Position numbers and translations under genes: made by a program. From contig NZ_PJII01000002.1 in assembly GCF_002929215.1 (NCBI RefSeq), positions 1-64,000 of the forward strand: DNA of 64,000 nucleotides. Direction: 5' to 3'. Below, one piece after another: positions 1 to 11,598 of this stretch. Position 1 is the stretch's first letter. Each line of letters opens with the position of its first letter. Under the pieces are notes generated by a model. That model was not told where the DNA came from. It did no database searches and worked only from the letters and a program-made list of their open reading frames with translations. The stretch comes from Arthrobacter sp. ZGTC412 (GTDB lineage Bacteria > Actinomycetota > Actinomycetes > Actinomycetales > Micrococcaceae).

Positions 1-334
1 AGTCAATTCAACCAATCACTAAAACAATTGGTATCAACAAACTTGGCACACTATTGAGTTCTCAAACAACAGACACATTCGAATATTCCCGAAACAATTC
101 ATTTAATGAATTTCTATTTCGTATTTCTTCACTGCGATGTTTCAATGTTATTTCATTCATTTTCACTTTGCAAATCCGGTTGTTTTCCCGGAATTCACTC
201 TGTGGAGATGAATCCGCCCACCATAATTGAAGCAATTCTTCGATCTTGCGCTTTCGCACATGGTGAAGTTGCTTCAGTTTTTGTTGGGGGTCGGTCGCTA
301 TTTTTCCGCATCAGCGGCGGCGACTCAAAAGACA
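1..334 (-). promoter_or_regulatory. rRNA operon promoter and leader region (operon lies beyond the left edge)
   Basis: This AT-rich stretch contrasts with the GC-rich surroundings and holds no convincing gene. Read on the minus strand it ends with a GAGAACTCAATAGTGTG element (about 47-63), followed towards base 1 by more AT-rich leader. That motif is typical of the leader preceding 16S rRNA in Arthrobacter and relatives, where it belongs to the antitermination/processing region. The direction implies that 16S rRNA starts to the left of base 1. No part of the 16S gene itself is visible, so the assignment is inferred from the leader. Confidence 0.7.
145..173 (-). promoter_or_regulatory. Candidate sigma-70-type promoter of the rRNA operon
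   Basis: On the minus strand a TTGCAA -35 box (168-173) is separated by exactly 17 bases from a TAACAT -10 box (145-150). It lies about 80 bases upstream of the rRNA leader antitermination-like element, a sensible place for an rrn promoter. Other promoters could lie upstream in the same AT-rich region. Confidence 0.55.
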
Positions 335-383
335 TTACACGCTCCCCCGCGGCCGTGCAAATCGGCTGCGGAGGAGCGTGTAA
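335..383 (-). terminator. Probable terminator of tyrS
   Basis: A long hairpin lies just after the tyrS stop. An 11-base perfect outer stem (335-345 with 373-383) continues into a 9-base inner stem with one mismatch. On the minus strand it is followed by TGTCTTTT. It separates tyrS transcription from the rRNA promoter region. Confidence 0.7.
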
Positions 384-409
384 GGGGGCTGGATCCGGTC
401 CGGAACGGA

Positions 410-1723
410 CTAGGGAACCAGCACTTCCACCGTGGCCAGGTTTTTCTTTCCGCGGCGCAGGAGCAGGTACTGCCCGTGCAGCAATTCGGACTCTGAGATC
501 ACCGCTTCCGGGTCTGACACCTTTTCGTTGTTGACGTAGGCGCCGCCTTCGCCAACAGTGCGGCGGGCAGCGGATTTGCTTTCCGAGAGCCCCGAGGCAA
601 CCAGCAGGTCGACAATTCCCAGTGCGTCCACCTGCACTGTGGCGGTAGGAAGCTCCGAGGTGGCTGCCTGAAGCGTAGGTTTGTCCAGCGCTGACAGGTC
701 GCCGTTCCCAAAAAGCGCCGCGGAGGCCGCGATTACCTTTTCGGTGGCTTCCACCCCGTGGACAAGGGACGTCACTTCGAAAGCAAGCTTCCGCTGGCCC
801 TCCCGGGCGAACGGGCGCTCGGCCACTGCCTTGGCAACATCCTCGATCTCAGCGCGCGTCAGGAAGGTGAACACCTTCAAGCGATCCACGACGTCAGCAT
901 CGGCGGTGTTCAGCCAGAACTGGTAGAACGCGTATGGGCTGCACATGCCAGCGTCGAGCCAAATGGCGTTGCCCTCGCTCTTACCGAACTTGGTGCCGTC
1001 CGAATTGGTGATCAGCGGTGTACCCAGGGCATGGACACTCTTGCCTTCCACCTTCCGGATCAGCTCGGTTCCACTGGTGAGGTTGCCCCACTGGTCGGAG
1101 CCACCGGTCTGGAGCATGCAGCCATAGTCACGGTACAGCTGGAGGTAGTCCATGCCCTGCAGGATCTGGTAGCTGAACTCGGTGTAGCTGATGCCTTCGT
1201 CCGAGTTCAGCCGCGACGCGACAGCGTCCTTCCGCAGCATGGTGCCCACACGGAAGTGCTTGCCCACCTCGCGCAGGAAGTCGATCGCGCTCAGCGGGGC
1301 AGTCCAGTCCAGGTTGTTGACCATCTGCGCAGCGTTATCGCCGTCGAAGCTCAGGAACCGGCGGACCTGCGCCTGGAGGTAACCCACCCACTCCGCCACG
1401 GTGTCCTTGGTGTTCAGGGTGCGCTCGGCCGTGGGGCGGGGGTCACCGATCATACCGGTGGAACCGCCCACCAGCCCGAGGGGCTTGTGGCCGGCCAGCT
1501 GCAGCCGCCGCATGACGAGCAGCTGCACCAGATTGCCCAGGTGGAGGCTCGGCGCGGTGGGATCGAAGCCGCAATAGTACGTGACCGGTCCGCCGGCGAG
1601 GAGCTTTTCCAGCTCTGCTTCGTCGGTGGAGACGTGGACCAGGCCACGCCACTTCAACTCCTGCCAGACGTTGGCAAAAGTGGGGTCGTTCTGTTGCGAT
1701 TCGAGGCTGTTAAGTTCTGACAC
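410..1723 (-). CDS. tyrS: Tyrosyl-tRNA synthetase
   Basis: This cytoplasmic class I aminoacyl-tRNA synthetase charges tRNA-Tyr. The HIGH-like motif appears as HLGN after PTAPSL, and the KMSKS-like loop as KFGKS. The TyrS fingerprint TGGSDQWGN is present, and a C-terminal S4-type RNA-binding domain (around LSESKSAARRTV) ends the protein. The length of about 437 residues is normal. I start it at GTG (1723-1721, reading SELNSLESQQ) rather than at the far upstream ATG, because the extra residues are low-complexity and cover the hairpin behind helD. An AGAAGG lies just upstream, although its spacing is short. A strong hairpin terminates it. Confidence 0.95.
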   Translation of the reverse strand: MSELNSLESQQNDPTFANVWQELKWRGLVHVSTDEAELEKLLAGGPVTYYCGFDPTAPSLHLGNLVQLLVMRRLQLAGHKPLGLVGGSTGMIGDPRPTAERTLNTKDTVAEWVGYLQAQVRRFLSFDGDNAAQMVNNLDWTAPLSAIDFLREVGKHFRVGTMLRKDAVASRLNSDEGISYTEFSYQILQGMDYLQLYRDYGCMLQTGGSDQWGNLTSGTELIRKVEGKSVHALGTPLITNSDGTKFGKSEGNAIWLDAGMCSPYAFYQFWLNTADADVVDRLKVFTFLTRAEIEDVAKAVAERPFAREGQRKLAFEVTSLVHGVEATEKVIAASAALFGNGDLSALDKPTLQAATSELPTATVQVDALGIVDLLVASGLSESKSAARRTVGEGGAYVNNEKVSDPEAVISESELLHGQYLLLRRGKKNLATVEVLVP

Positions 1724-1748
1724 GCCTTCTAAGTTAGCAGTATTACCC

Positions 1749-1786
1749 GGTCCAGGCGCCGGGTGAACGGCACCGGCGCCTGGACC
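1749..1786 (-). terminator. GC-rich hairpin behind helD (probable terminator)
   Basis: A 14-base stem (1749-1762 with 1773-1786) sits between the helD stop and the tyrS start. It has no T-tract, as is common for actinobacterial terminators. It probably ends the helD transcript before tyrS. Confidence 0.5.
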
Positions 1787-1814
1787 CGGATCGGGCTGCT
1801 TGAACCAAAGAAGC

Positions 1815-4043
1815 TCAGCGCTTGATCCCCGCGGGCACAGGCTCTGCAGCAATCAGCCGCAGCCGCTGCGTTGCCCGGGTCATGGCTACGTAGAGGTTCC
1901 CCACCTTGCCGTGCTCATGGTTGAGCATCATGCCGGGCTCCAGCACCACCACGCCGTCGAACTCCAGGCCCTTGGCCTCGCGGGGGCTGATCACCACAAT
2001 GTCCTGCTCATAACCGCCGGCGCCGGTGCCGATCCGGCGGCCGTACTCGGCGCGCAGGGCGGCCATGGCCTCCGGCAAAAGGTGACCATCCGCGATGACG
2101 GCCAGCAGGCCGCCGTCGAGCGCTTCCAGTTCCTCCGGCAGGACCTCCACCAGGCGGCTGACCACGTGGCCGGGGTCCACTTCGTCGATAACGGGCGACC
2201 AGCGCCCTTCCCGGACCGCCTTGGGCGCGGAGACGACGAGTCCCGCGGCGTTGGCCATCCGCACCGCTGCCTCGGCGATCTGGGACGGTGTGCGGTAGTT
2301 AACCGTCAGCTCCTCCAGCTGCCAGCGGTCGCCAAACATCGGGGCCAGTGCACCCTGCCATGAGTTGGCACCGGCCACTGAGCTCGTCTGCGCGATGTCC
2401 CCAACAATCGTGAAGGACTTGAGGGGGCAACGGCGGACCAGCAGGCGCCACTGCATGGGGGAAAGCTCCTGCGCCTCGTCCACCACGATGTGGCCAAAGG
2501 CCCACGTGCGGTCGCTCGTGGCGCGCTCGGCAGCGGTCAGCCGCGCTTCCTGTTCCTGGTTCTGCTCGGCAAGTTCCTCGGCGGACATCAACGGATCCAC
2601 CCCTGCGGCCTCCATGTTGACCAGGGTCTGCTTGGCGTTGGCAAGGTCGCGGGCGCGGTCGTGCTCCTGCTGAGCCAGTCCACGGCCTGCAGCCGGGTCC
2701 AGCTCGCCCAGCAGCTCGGCGGCCTCGTCCAGCAGCGGGACATCGGATTCAGTCCAGGGCGCATCGGCCGGGCGCTGCAGCAGAGCGCGCTCAGCCGGAG
2801 CCAGGTGGGGAGTGCAGAATTCCAGCACGGCCGGCTTGCTGAACAGCTCCGAGATCAGCTTTTCGGGCGTCATGGGCATCCAGCACAGGTTGAGGGCAAT
2901 CCGCACGTCCCGCGCGGTGCGGACATCCTCGGCCAGGTAGGAGCGGTCCGCGTTGTTGCCGATGTTGCCGGCTTCCACGAGCTCGGTCATCTGTTCGGTC
3001 AGTTCGCGCAGCAGGATCTTGACGAACGTCACCCGGGCTTCGTTGTGCGGCTTCCCGGTGGATCGGGCGCGTTCGCGGGCACGGCGCACCTGGCGCGGGG
3101 TCAGCACCAGCCTGCGGCCGTCCACTTCCAGGATCCGGTCTTCGGCGGGGATCCGCTGGCGGTTGGAGACCGCGTTGGCCACCACGGTGGCCATGTCGAG
3201 GCGGCCCTTGATGGCGGCTACGCCCGCATCAGGTTCCGGTACGGCGTTGATGCCGGGCATCAGGCGGCCCACGCTGGCCATGACGACGCCGGTCTCGCCC
3301 AGGGAGGGCAGCACCCTTTCGATGTACTTCATGAACGACGACGACGGCCCTACCAGCAGCACGCCCGCGGACTTGAGGCGGTCCCGGTGGGTGTACAGCA
3401 GATAGGCGGCGCGGTGCAGTGCCACGGCGGTCTTGCCGGTACCCGGACCGCCCTGCACCACCACGGCGCCGGAGATGGAGGACCGGATGATGCGGTCCTG
3501 TTCCGACTGGATGGTGCTGACAATGTCCGACATCCGGCCGGTGCGCTTGGAGTTCAGGGCGGCCAGCAGGGCGCCCTCACCCTGCAGGGATTCGTCGTCG
3601 GCCAGCATGTCCGCGTCCAGCACGTCATCCTCGATGGCCTTAACCTCGCGGCCCTGCAGGATCAGGTGGCGCCGGCGGCGGACGCCCTGCCGGTCAAAGG
3701 CCGTGGCCTGGTAAAAGTGCCCGGCTTCGGGCGCGCGCCAGTCAACCATGAGCCGCTGCAGGTCCTCAGTGGTGAGGCCGATGCGGCCGATGTACTGCGC
3801 TTCCCCGGAGTCCAGGTCCAGCCGGCCGAAGACCAAGCGGTCATCAACAGCATCCAGTTGCGCCAGGCGGTCCTCGTACAGAGCGGCGAAAGCGTCACGC
3901 TCGGAAACGTTCTGCATGGTGCCCACGGCCCCTGACCGCCGGACCTGCGCGAGCTGCTTGCGTTTTTCCTCGCGCAACTCCTCCAGCCGGGCATAAAGGC
4001 CGGCAACATAGTCCCGTTCGTGGGCCAAATCGGCGTCGAGCAT
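1815..4043 (-). CDS. helD: HelD-family RNA polymerase-associated ATPase (UvrD/PcrA-like)
   Basis: This is a 742-residue superfamily 1 ATPase of the HelD type. Such proteins bind RNA polymerase, clear it from stalled complexes and, in some actinomycetes (HelR), give rifamycin tolerance. The N-terminus is a predicted coiled coil (ERDYVAGLYARLEELREEKR), followed by the family-typical VDWRAP segment. Walker A is GGPGTGKTAV, motif II is VDEAQELS, motif III VGDIAQ, and the last helicase motif is MTRATQRL. The length fits HelD. It has its own 67-base upstream gap with a TAGAAT-like -10 box and an AGGGGA ribosome site. Whether it acts in antibiotic tolerance cannot be read from the sequence. Confidence 0.88.
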   Translation of the reverse strand: MLDADLAHERDYVAGLYARLEELREEKRKQLAQVRRSGAVGTMQNVSERDAFAALYEDRLAQLDAVDDRLVFGRLDLDSGEAQYIGRIGLTTEDLQRLMVDWRAPEAGHFYQATAFDRQGVRRRRHLILQGREVKAIEDDVLDADMLADDESLQGEGALLAALNSKRTGRMSDIVSTIQSEQDRIIRSSISGAVVVQGGPGTGKTAVALHRAAYLLYTHRDRLKSAGVLLVGPSSSFMKYIERVLPSLGETGVVMASVGRLMPGINAVPEPDAGVAAIKGRLDMATVVANAVSNRQRIPAEDRILEVDGRRLVLTPRQVRRARERARSTGKPHNEARVTFVKILLRELTEQMTELVEAGNIGNNADRSYLAEDVRTARDVRIALNLCWMPMTPEKLISELFSKPAVLEFCTPHLAPAERALLQRPADAPWTESDVPLLDEAAELLGELDPAAGRGLAQQEHDRARDLANAKQTLVNMEAAGVDPLMSAEELAEQNQEQEARLTAAERATSDRTWAFGHIVVDEAQELSPMQWRLLVRRCPLKSFTIVGDIAQTSSVAGANSWQGALAPMFGDRWQLEELTVNYRTPSQIAEAAVRMANAAGLVVSAPKAVREGRWSPVIDEVDPGHVVSRLVEVLPEELEALDGGLLAVIADGHLLPEAMAALRAEYGRRIGTGAGGYEQDIVVISPREAKGLEFDGVVVLEPGMMLNHEHGKVGNLYVAMTRATQRLRLIAAEPVPAGIKR

Positions 4044-4110
4044 TTAACGTTCCCCTATCGCAAAAGACAGACCGTCCATTCTACAACCATTTCCGTTAAC
4101 GCTTGCGAAA

Positions 4111-4758
4111 CTACGACGTTCTTGTTTTCGCCGCCTTGTACTTCGACACTGTGGGATCGCCCGTGATCCAAAACCGCCAGGCGTACTGCCCGGATCCGCC
4201 GACGCCGGAAACCCCCACTCTCGGACCCGAACTGACCGCCGCAACCGGCCTGTCCGGAAGCGTCAGCCCGAAAGGGGCCACAAGGGCGTCACGGCCGCTG
4301 TAGGCAGTTGTCAGGCCCAGGGCTTTGGCGAGCCGGGCGGGGCCGCTGGCCAGGTCGGCCGGACTTTTCGAGGTAGGCCGCCGGTGCTGTGCAAGCTCGA
4401 GGCCCTCCACGATCTCTCCGCCGCGCAGCAGCAGGGCGGAGGCGACGCCGGCCGGACCGCACACAATGTTCGTGCAGTGATGCATGCCGTAGGTGAAGTA
4501 GACGTACAGGTGCCCGGCGGGGCCGAACATGGGAGCGTTCCGGGGAGTAGGGCCGCGGTACGTATGCGATCCCGGATCGGGGTGCAGGGAATCCTCAGGT
4601 CCGAGGTAGGCCTCCACTTCGGTCAGCCGGACGGAAACCCTGCCTTCCCGCGAATCGTGCGTCAGGACGGCTCCCAGCAGCAGCGGTGCCAGCTCACGGG
4701 CGTCTCCGGACAGGAACTCCCGCAGCGGATCCCGGGCCGGCGAGGGACTTCTGCTCAT
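4111..4758 (-). CDS. mpg: DNA-3-methyladenine glycosylase (AAG/Mpg family)
   Basis: This 215-residue protein matches the AAG fold that removes 3-methyladenine and related alkylated bases from DNA. Visible signatures are the catalytic segment [14 protein letters not shown], then [30 protein letters not shown] and LLLRGGEI. The C-terminus carries the usual [10 protein letters not shown] segment. It is divergent from alkA/ogt about 115 bases away, so three alkylation-repair genes sit together. The start ATG at 4758 is the only reasonable one. Confidence 0.93.
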   Translation of the reverse strand: MSRSPSPARDPLREFLSGDARELAPLLLGAVLTHDSREGRVSVRLTEVEAYLGPEDSLHPDPGSHTYRGPTPRNAPMFGPAGHLYVYFTYGMHHCTNIVCGPAGVASALLLRGGEIVEGLELAQHRRPTSKSPADLASGPARLAKALGLTTAYSGRDALVAPFGLTLPDRPVAAVSSGPRVGVSGVGGSGQYAWRFWITGDPTVSKYKAAKTRTS

Positions 4759-4873
4759 GGCCAGACTCTATCCAACTACGGCAACGGAGCCTGGCCGCAA
4801 CGCCACAAAAGGGGCTCACGGCCATGTCCGATTTCCGCTAGCTCCGCTCCCGTGCTGCTGGCAGGATGGAGTA

Positions 4874-6418
4874 ATGGACTTTTGGCAGCGCTACCGGGCA
4901 ATAGACGCCCGCGATACCCGGTTCGACGGGCAGTTCTACACTGCCGTCCGCACCACGGGCATCTATTGCCGCCCGTCATGCCCCGCCAGGACACCCAAGG
5001 CTGCGAACGTCACCTTCTATGAGACCTCAGCCGCAGCCCACGACGCCGGCTACCGGGCCTGCAAGCGCTGCCTCCCCGAGGCGGTTCCGGGAACGCCTGC
5101 CTGGAACGTGCGGCAGGACATCGCGGGGCGTGCCATGCGCCTGATCAACGACGGCGTGGTGAACCGGGACGGCGTCGATGGCCTGGCCGCCCGCCTTGGC
5201 TATTCCTCCCGTCAGCTGAACCGCATCCTCAGCCAGGAGCTGGGCGCCGGTCCCCTCTCGCTCGCGCGTGCCGGCCGAGCACAGACGGCACGCACGCTGC
5301 TGGTTTCCACCACCATGAAGCTCGCCGACGTCGCCTTCGCCGCCGGCTTCAGCAGCGTTCGCCAGTTCAACGAAACCATGGTGGAAGTCTTTGACATGAC
5401 CCCCACCGCCCTCCGCTCCGCCAGGCATCCAAAAGCCGCCCCCGGCTCCACCGCCCTCACCCTCAGCCTCCCCTACCGCGAGCCCTTCGACCCCGGCGTC
5501 TTCACTTTCCTGGCGGTGCGCGCCATCCCGGGGATCGAAGCAGGAACAGCGACCTCCTACGCCCGCACGCTGAGGCTGCCTCACGGTGATGCGCGCTTCA
5601 AAATTGAGTACGACGCCGGCGCCAGGGGACGGCCACTGACCCTCACCATCGGCGCGGTGGACCTTCGGGACCTGCCGGCCCTTCTGAGCCGCGTCCGGCG
5701 GTTGTTCGACCTGGATGCAGACCCGGTGGCAATCGACAGCGCCCTGGCCGGGGATGGGAGGCTGGCGGCCGCAGTGGCCGGCACCCCCGGTATCAGGATG
5801 CCCGGGGCGCTCGACCCCGCCGAAATGCTGATCAGGGCCATGATCGGCCAACAGATCACCGTGGCGGCGGCCCGGACCGCACTCACCCAGCTGGCCGCCG
5901 TCGGAAGTTCAAGCCGAAGCCCCGGCGAGGGCCTCGACCGGATGTTTCCCACACCCGTGGAAATTGCCGCCGACGGCTGCGCCCTCCTTCGCGGCCCCCG
6001 GAAACGCATCGATGCCCTCGGCGCGGCAGCTTCTGCCCTGGCGGAGGGTACGCTCGACTTCGGCTATGGCGACGACGTGGCAAGCCTGAATGCAAAGTTG
6101 CTTCCGCTGCCCGGCGTGGGACCCTGGACGGTGGGCTACCTCGCCATGCGTGTCCTCGGCGCCCCGGACGTGTTCCTGGCCAATGACGCGGCGGTGCGGA
6201 ACGGGATCAAGGCCTTGAACTGCCCGGACAACCCCGGCCCGGCTGGCTCCGGGAAAGCGTGGACCGCAGACCCGGACTTCCGCGAAGTCAGCCCTTGGCG
6301 CTCCTACGCCACCATGCACCTGTGGCGGGCAGCAGCCCGCTCCGCAGCCGGTTCCCGTAACGGCACAACGACGGACATTGCCAAAGCGAGTACCAGAACA
6401 ACAGAGAAAGCGAAATGA
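4874..6418 (+). CDS. alkA: Ada-type methyl-phosphotriester sensor fused to AlkA 3-methyladenine glycosylase II
   Basis: A 514-residue fusion. The N-terminal Ada zinc domain (about residues 1-80) has the four cysteines in IYCRPSC and CKRC that sense methyl phosphotriesters. An AraC-type helix-turn-helix (about 85-180, [17 protein letters not shown]) follows. Then come the AlkA N-terminal domain and a C-terminal HhH-GPD glycosylase with [15 protein letters not shown] and the catalytic Asp in LANDAAV. It is thus both an activator and a base-excision enzyme. The start is ATG at 4874 ([14 protein letters not shown]), with GGATGGAG upstream. Its stop overlaps the ogt start (ATGA), so the two are translationally coupled. 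Confidence 0.93.
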   Translation: MDFWQRYRAIDARDTRFDGQFYTAVRTTGIYCRPSCPARTPKAANVTFYETSAAAHDAGYRACKRCLPEAVPGTPAWNVRQDIAGRAMRLINDGVVNRDGVDGLAARLGYSSRQLNRILSQELGAGPLSLARAGRAQTARTLLVSTTMKLADVAFAAGFSSVRQFNETMVEVFDMTPTALRSARHPKAAPGSTALTLSLPYREPFDPGVFTFLAVRAIPGIEAGTATSYARTLRLPHGDARFKIEYDAGARGRPLTLTIGAVDLRDLPALLSRVRRLFDLDADPVAIDSALAGDGRLAAAVAGTPGIRMPGALDPAEMLIRAMIGQQITVAAARTALTQLAAVGSSSRSPGEGLDRMFPTPVEIAADGCALLRGPRKRIDALGAAASALAEGTLDFGYGDDVASLNAKLLPLPGVGPWTVGYLAMRVLGAPDVFLANDAAVRNGIKALNCPDNPGPAGSGKAWTADPDFREVSPWRSYATMHLWRAAARSAAGSRNGTTTDIAKASTRTTEKAK

Positions 6419-6912
6419 TGAAGGCCCAGTTGCTTCACATGTCCACACCGGACGGCCCGTTCACCATCCTCGCCCACGACGGTGTGGTCCTTTCCAGCGG
6501 CTGGACCGAAAAGCCGGGTGATTTGACCGGGCAGATCCATCCGACCCTCCGGCCCGCCACCCTGGAACTGGTCAGCGAACTTGGCGAGATTTCGGCCGCC
6601 GTCGAAGCGTTCTACGCCGGGGATCCGTCCCCGGCGATGCAGGTCCCCGTGCGGCAAATGTCCGGGCCGTTCCGGGTCCACGCCTGGGACGTGCTCCGGC
6701 TGGTCAAGCCTGGATTCCCGGTGACCTACACCGAATACGCCGGGCTGGCCGGCAACCCGAAGGCTGTCCGGGCGGCTGCCAGCGCCTGCGCCTTCAATGC
6801 AGCAGCCCTGTTCGTCCCCTGCCACCGCGTCATCCGGACCGACGGTTCGCTGGGCGGATTCCGCTGGGGACTGCCCATCAAGCAGAGCCTGCTGGCGCGC
6901 GAAGCCGCCTGA
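6415..6912 (+). CDS. ogt: Methylated-DNA--protein-cysteine S-methyltransferase
   Basis: A suicide repair protein of 165 residues that transfers the methyl group from O6-methylguanine to its own cysteine. The active-site motif [14 protein letters not shown] is intact, preceded by the DNA-binding helix region [15 protein letters not shown]. Length and layout match Ogt/AdaB. The start overlaps the alkA stop by four bases (ATGA), and a second ATG follows immediately. With alkA and mpg it forms an alkylation-repair cluster, and the Ada-type part of AlkA may control it. Confidence 0.95.
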   Translation: MMKAQLLHMSTPDGPFTILAHDGVVLSSGWTEKPGDLTGQIHPTLRPATLELVSELGEISAAVEAFYAGDPSPAMQVPVRQMSGPFRVHAWDVLRLVKPGFPVTYTEYAGLAGNPKAVRAAASACAFNAAALFVPCHRVIRTDGSLGGFRWGLPIKQSLLAREAA

Positions 6913-6920
6913 TCCTAATT

Positions 6921-7706
6921 TTAGGGAAGCAAGTCCTGGTTAGGGGCTGGCGTTCCCGCAGGCCACGGCAGCAGGGCAGGCAGGTCCACGCCGTCGGCCG
7001 CTGCGGATGCCCGCAGGCTGCCCAGGGTGGGTTCACGCCCTGCCAGCCAGGCGGCAATATCCGTGACCGTCCCGCTGATTACGGTGGACCTGTTGCCGCT
7101 GCCCATGCTCAGCGGCGGGAGGCCCAGGGGCTGCAGTACCAGTCTGTCGTCGGGCTGGACGCGGGCTGCGAGGAAATCGAACAGGTGCTCACAGAATTCA
7201 CGGCTCCAGGTTTCCGGTCCCCTGCCCGTCAGCAGGTCCGAGTTATGGATAACGAGTTCCCGCCACAGCGCCAGGCCGCCGTCCAGGACAACTCCCCCGC
7301 GGTAGGTGATGGGTGCGTACCAGCCGGTGCGGTTGGCAGACGAATCCTTGATGCCGGGCAGGGCATCGAATGTCTTTATCGCCCGTTTCAGGGCTGCCGT
7401 CAGGTCCGCCACGTGGGTGGCGGCGTCGTGGCAGGCAGCCATGTCGATCGCCCTGTTCCGGCCGTCCATGCCGCCGTCGTACAGCTCGATGGTCTCGTCG
7501 CGGGCAGCGTACTCGAGCTGCCGGGCCATGGCGTTGGAGATCCCGGTCAGGTGGGCCAGGACATGGCCCCGGGTCCAGCCGGGCAGGGCGGACGGGGCCC
7601 GCAGGTCCTCGTCCCTAAGCTTGGCAGCATCGGAGGCAACGTCGTCTGCGGCTTTGTGGAGCCCGGCGAGCAGGACTTCGGGTGCGGGAGCAGTCATGGC
7701 GCTCAT
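6921..7706 (-). CDS. Maleylpyruvate isomerase-family (mycothiol-dependent/DinB-like) protein
   Basis: A 261-residue protein of the MDMPI/DinB-like four-helix family. The diagnostic N-terminal segment LPGWTRGHVLAHL carries the histidine normally used for metal binding. Members use mycothiol as a thiol cofactor in detoxification or isomerisation, but the substrate of this one is unknown. It is convergent with ogt (gap 8 bases) and its start lies right at the stop of the downstream oxidase-family gene, so those two minus-strand genes are probably cotranscribed. Confidence 0.8.
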   Translation of the reverse strand: MSAMTAPAPEVLLAGLHKAADDVASDAAKLRDEDLRAPSALPGWTRGHVLAHLTGISNAMARQLEYAARDETIELYDGGMDGRNRAIDMAACHDAATHVADLTAALKRAIKTFDALPGIKDSSANRTGWYAPITYRGGVVLDGGLALWRELVIHNSDLLTGRGPETWSREFCEHLFDFLAARVQPDDRLVLQPLGLPPLSMGSGNRSTVISGTVTDIAAWLAGREPTLGSLRASAAADGVDLPALLPWPAGTPAPNQDLLP

Positions 7707-7707
7707 C

Positions 7708-8244
7708 CTAACCGGGAAGCACGCCGTCGGGGCCGAACCGATGGCGGATGTGGGAGCGGTCGTGGCTCGCCTGCCAGAACTCGATCTCTGCAGGCCTGAT
7801 GGCGTAGAGCTGCCAGTCGGGATTGCGGCCGCCGTCCGCCCGCGGACGCTCGGCCCAATCCCGGGCCGACGCCTCCGCGGACAGCTCCACCACTGGGCCG
7901 GCCACCCGGACCTGCCGGGCCAGCGATGGCCAGTAGAAGTTGAGGGCGGCGTGCGGGTTGGCGCTCAGCTCCCTGCCTTTGCGCGAGGAGCGGGCCGTGG
8001 CGAAGTGCCAGCCGTCGTCGTCAATGTTTTTCAGGATCAGCATCCTCGACGACGGCTGGCCGCTGCCGTCAACCGTGGCAAGGCTGCAGGCATGCGGCTG
8101 GCGCTCCCCTGCTGCCAGGGCCTCATCCAGCCACTGGCGGAAGAGTTCGGTGGGATCTGTAGGCGCGGTGGCCGGGTCGAAGCCGGGCAGGTTGTCCGGG
8201 AAGTCGGGCAGGGCGCGAAGGAACTTCTGGAAGGTTTCGCTCAT
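7708..8244 (-). CDS. Pyridoxamine 5'-phosphate oxidase-family flavoprotein (PdxH-like)
   Basis: A 178-residue FMN-binding split-barrel protein. The PdxH-like features are ATVDGSGQPSSRMLILKNID, the FATARSSRKGRELSANPHAALNFYW stretch (FMN contacts) and a C-terminal WQLYAIRPAEIEFWQ followed by RHRF. It is shorter than E. coli PdxH (218 aa) and ends just after the conserved WQ segment. It could therefore be a true pyridoxine phosphate oxidase or a relative with another flavin-linked role. The start is ATG at 8244; the longer frame would run through the repeat at 8295-8397 and is rejected. Confidence 0.75.
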   Translation of the reverse strand: MSETFQKFLRALPDFPDNLPGFDPATAPTDPTELFRQWLDEALAAGERQPHACSLATVDGSGQPSSRMLILKNIDDDGWHFATARSSRKGRELSANPHAALNFYWPSLARQVRVAGPVVELSAEASARDWAERPRADGGRNPDWQLYAIRPAEIEFWQASHDRSHIRHRFGPDGVLPG

Positions 8245-8294
8245 GGCGCCATGATAGTGGGACCGTCTGGCCGGGCCCTGCGCCCCACCCCCGG

Positions 8295-8397
8295 ACGCTC
8301 TCTCACTTTCCTGAGGGAAAATAGGCAACGCTCTCTCACTTTCCTGAGGGAAGCGAGAGAGCGTTGGCCCGGTAACGGCATTAAGTGAGAGAGCGTC
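8295..8397. repeat. Intergenic CTCTCTCAC repeat with direct and inverted copies
   Basis: Two perfect 25-base direct copies, 8295-8319 and 8328-8352 (33-base period), both begin ACGCTCTCTCACTTTCCTGA. They are followed by inverted partial copies: GAGAGAGCGT at 8355-8364 and AGTGAGAGAGCGTC at 8384-8397. The inverted arms can fold against the direct copies. It lies between two genes on the same strand, just after the argH stop. I interpret it as a dispersed REP-like intergenic element. Confidence 0.75.
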
Positions 8398-8404
8398 CTG
8401 GGCG

Positions 8405-11022
<2,618 letters not shown>

Positions 11023-11067
11023 TTCAATTGCTCCTTGTGATTGGGGTTGTAGATGTTGTCTTCAAGC

Positions 11068-11598
11068 TTATTGCCCGGCTTCTTCAGCCAGTTGCAGGAA
11101 CCTGGCCGCGAGGTCCGGGCCGCCCTGCGGGTCCCGGGAGACCAGCAGCACGGTGTCGTCGCCGGCGATGGTCCCCAGGATCGAGGGCATCACAGAATGG
11201 TCGATCGCCAGCGCGAGAAAGTTGGCCGCGCCGGGCGGGGTGCGGAGCACTGCGATGTTGGCCGAGGCTTCCGCGGTGACCAGGAGTTCGCTGCACAGCC
11301 GCGCCAGCCGGGCGTCCAAAATTTCCTGGCTCACTCCGCTCTTCGGGGCCCGCCCGCCCCCTTCGCCGGGGACGGCGTACACGAGCACGCCCTCCTTGCC
11401 GCGGACCCGGACGGCGCCGAGTTCCACGAGGTCCCGGGACAGCGTCGCCTGGGTGACCTGCACGCCGTCGTCCGCCAGCAAAGCTGCCAGTTCCGCCTGG
11501 GAACGCACCGATTCACCCGTCAGAATGGCGGTGATACGCGCCTGGCGGGCTGTTTTGGTGGCCGGGCTGGAGCCCGGCGACGCCGGTTGGGCGGACAC
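11068..11598 (-). CDS. argR: Arginine repressor
   Basis: A hexameric arginine-dependent repressor/activator of arg genes. The N-terminal winged helix is visible (SQAELAALLADDGVQVTQATLSRDLVELGAVRV), and the C-terminal arginine-binding domain shows PGAANFLALAID and GTIAGDDTVL. The start is GTG at 11598, sharing its first base with the argF stop (TAGTG). The gene sits inside the operon it controls, which suggests autoregulation. It probably binds the candidate sites ahead of argC. Confidence 0.95.
   Translation of the reverse strand: MSAQPASPGSSPATKTARQARITAILTGESVRSQAELAALLADDGVQVTQATLSRDLVELGAVRVRGKEGVLVYAVPGEGGGRAPKSGVSQEILDARLARLCSELLVTAEASANIAVLRTPPGAANFLALAIDHSVMPSILGTIAGDDTVLLVSRDPQGGPDLAARFLQLAEEAGQ

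Noticed and set aside
62-259. 65-residue minus frame in the rRNA leader
   Set aside because: It spans the promoter and leader elements and has no domain or ribosome site; the AT-rich composition fits regulatory DNA.
758-1720. Long open frame opposite tyrS on the plus strand
   Set aside because: It is the GC-rich antisense shadow of tyrS; the protein has no motifs, and tyrS covers it fully.
2490-3935. 481-residue open frame opposite helD
   Set aside because: Rich in His/Gln/Gly with no recognisable domain, lying entirely inside helD on the other strand.
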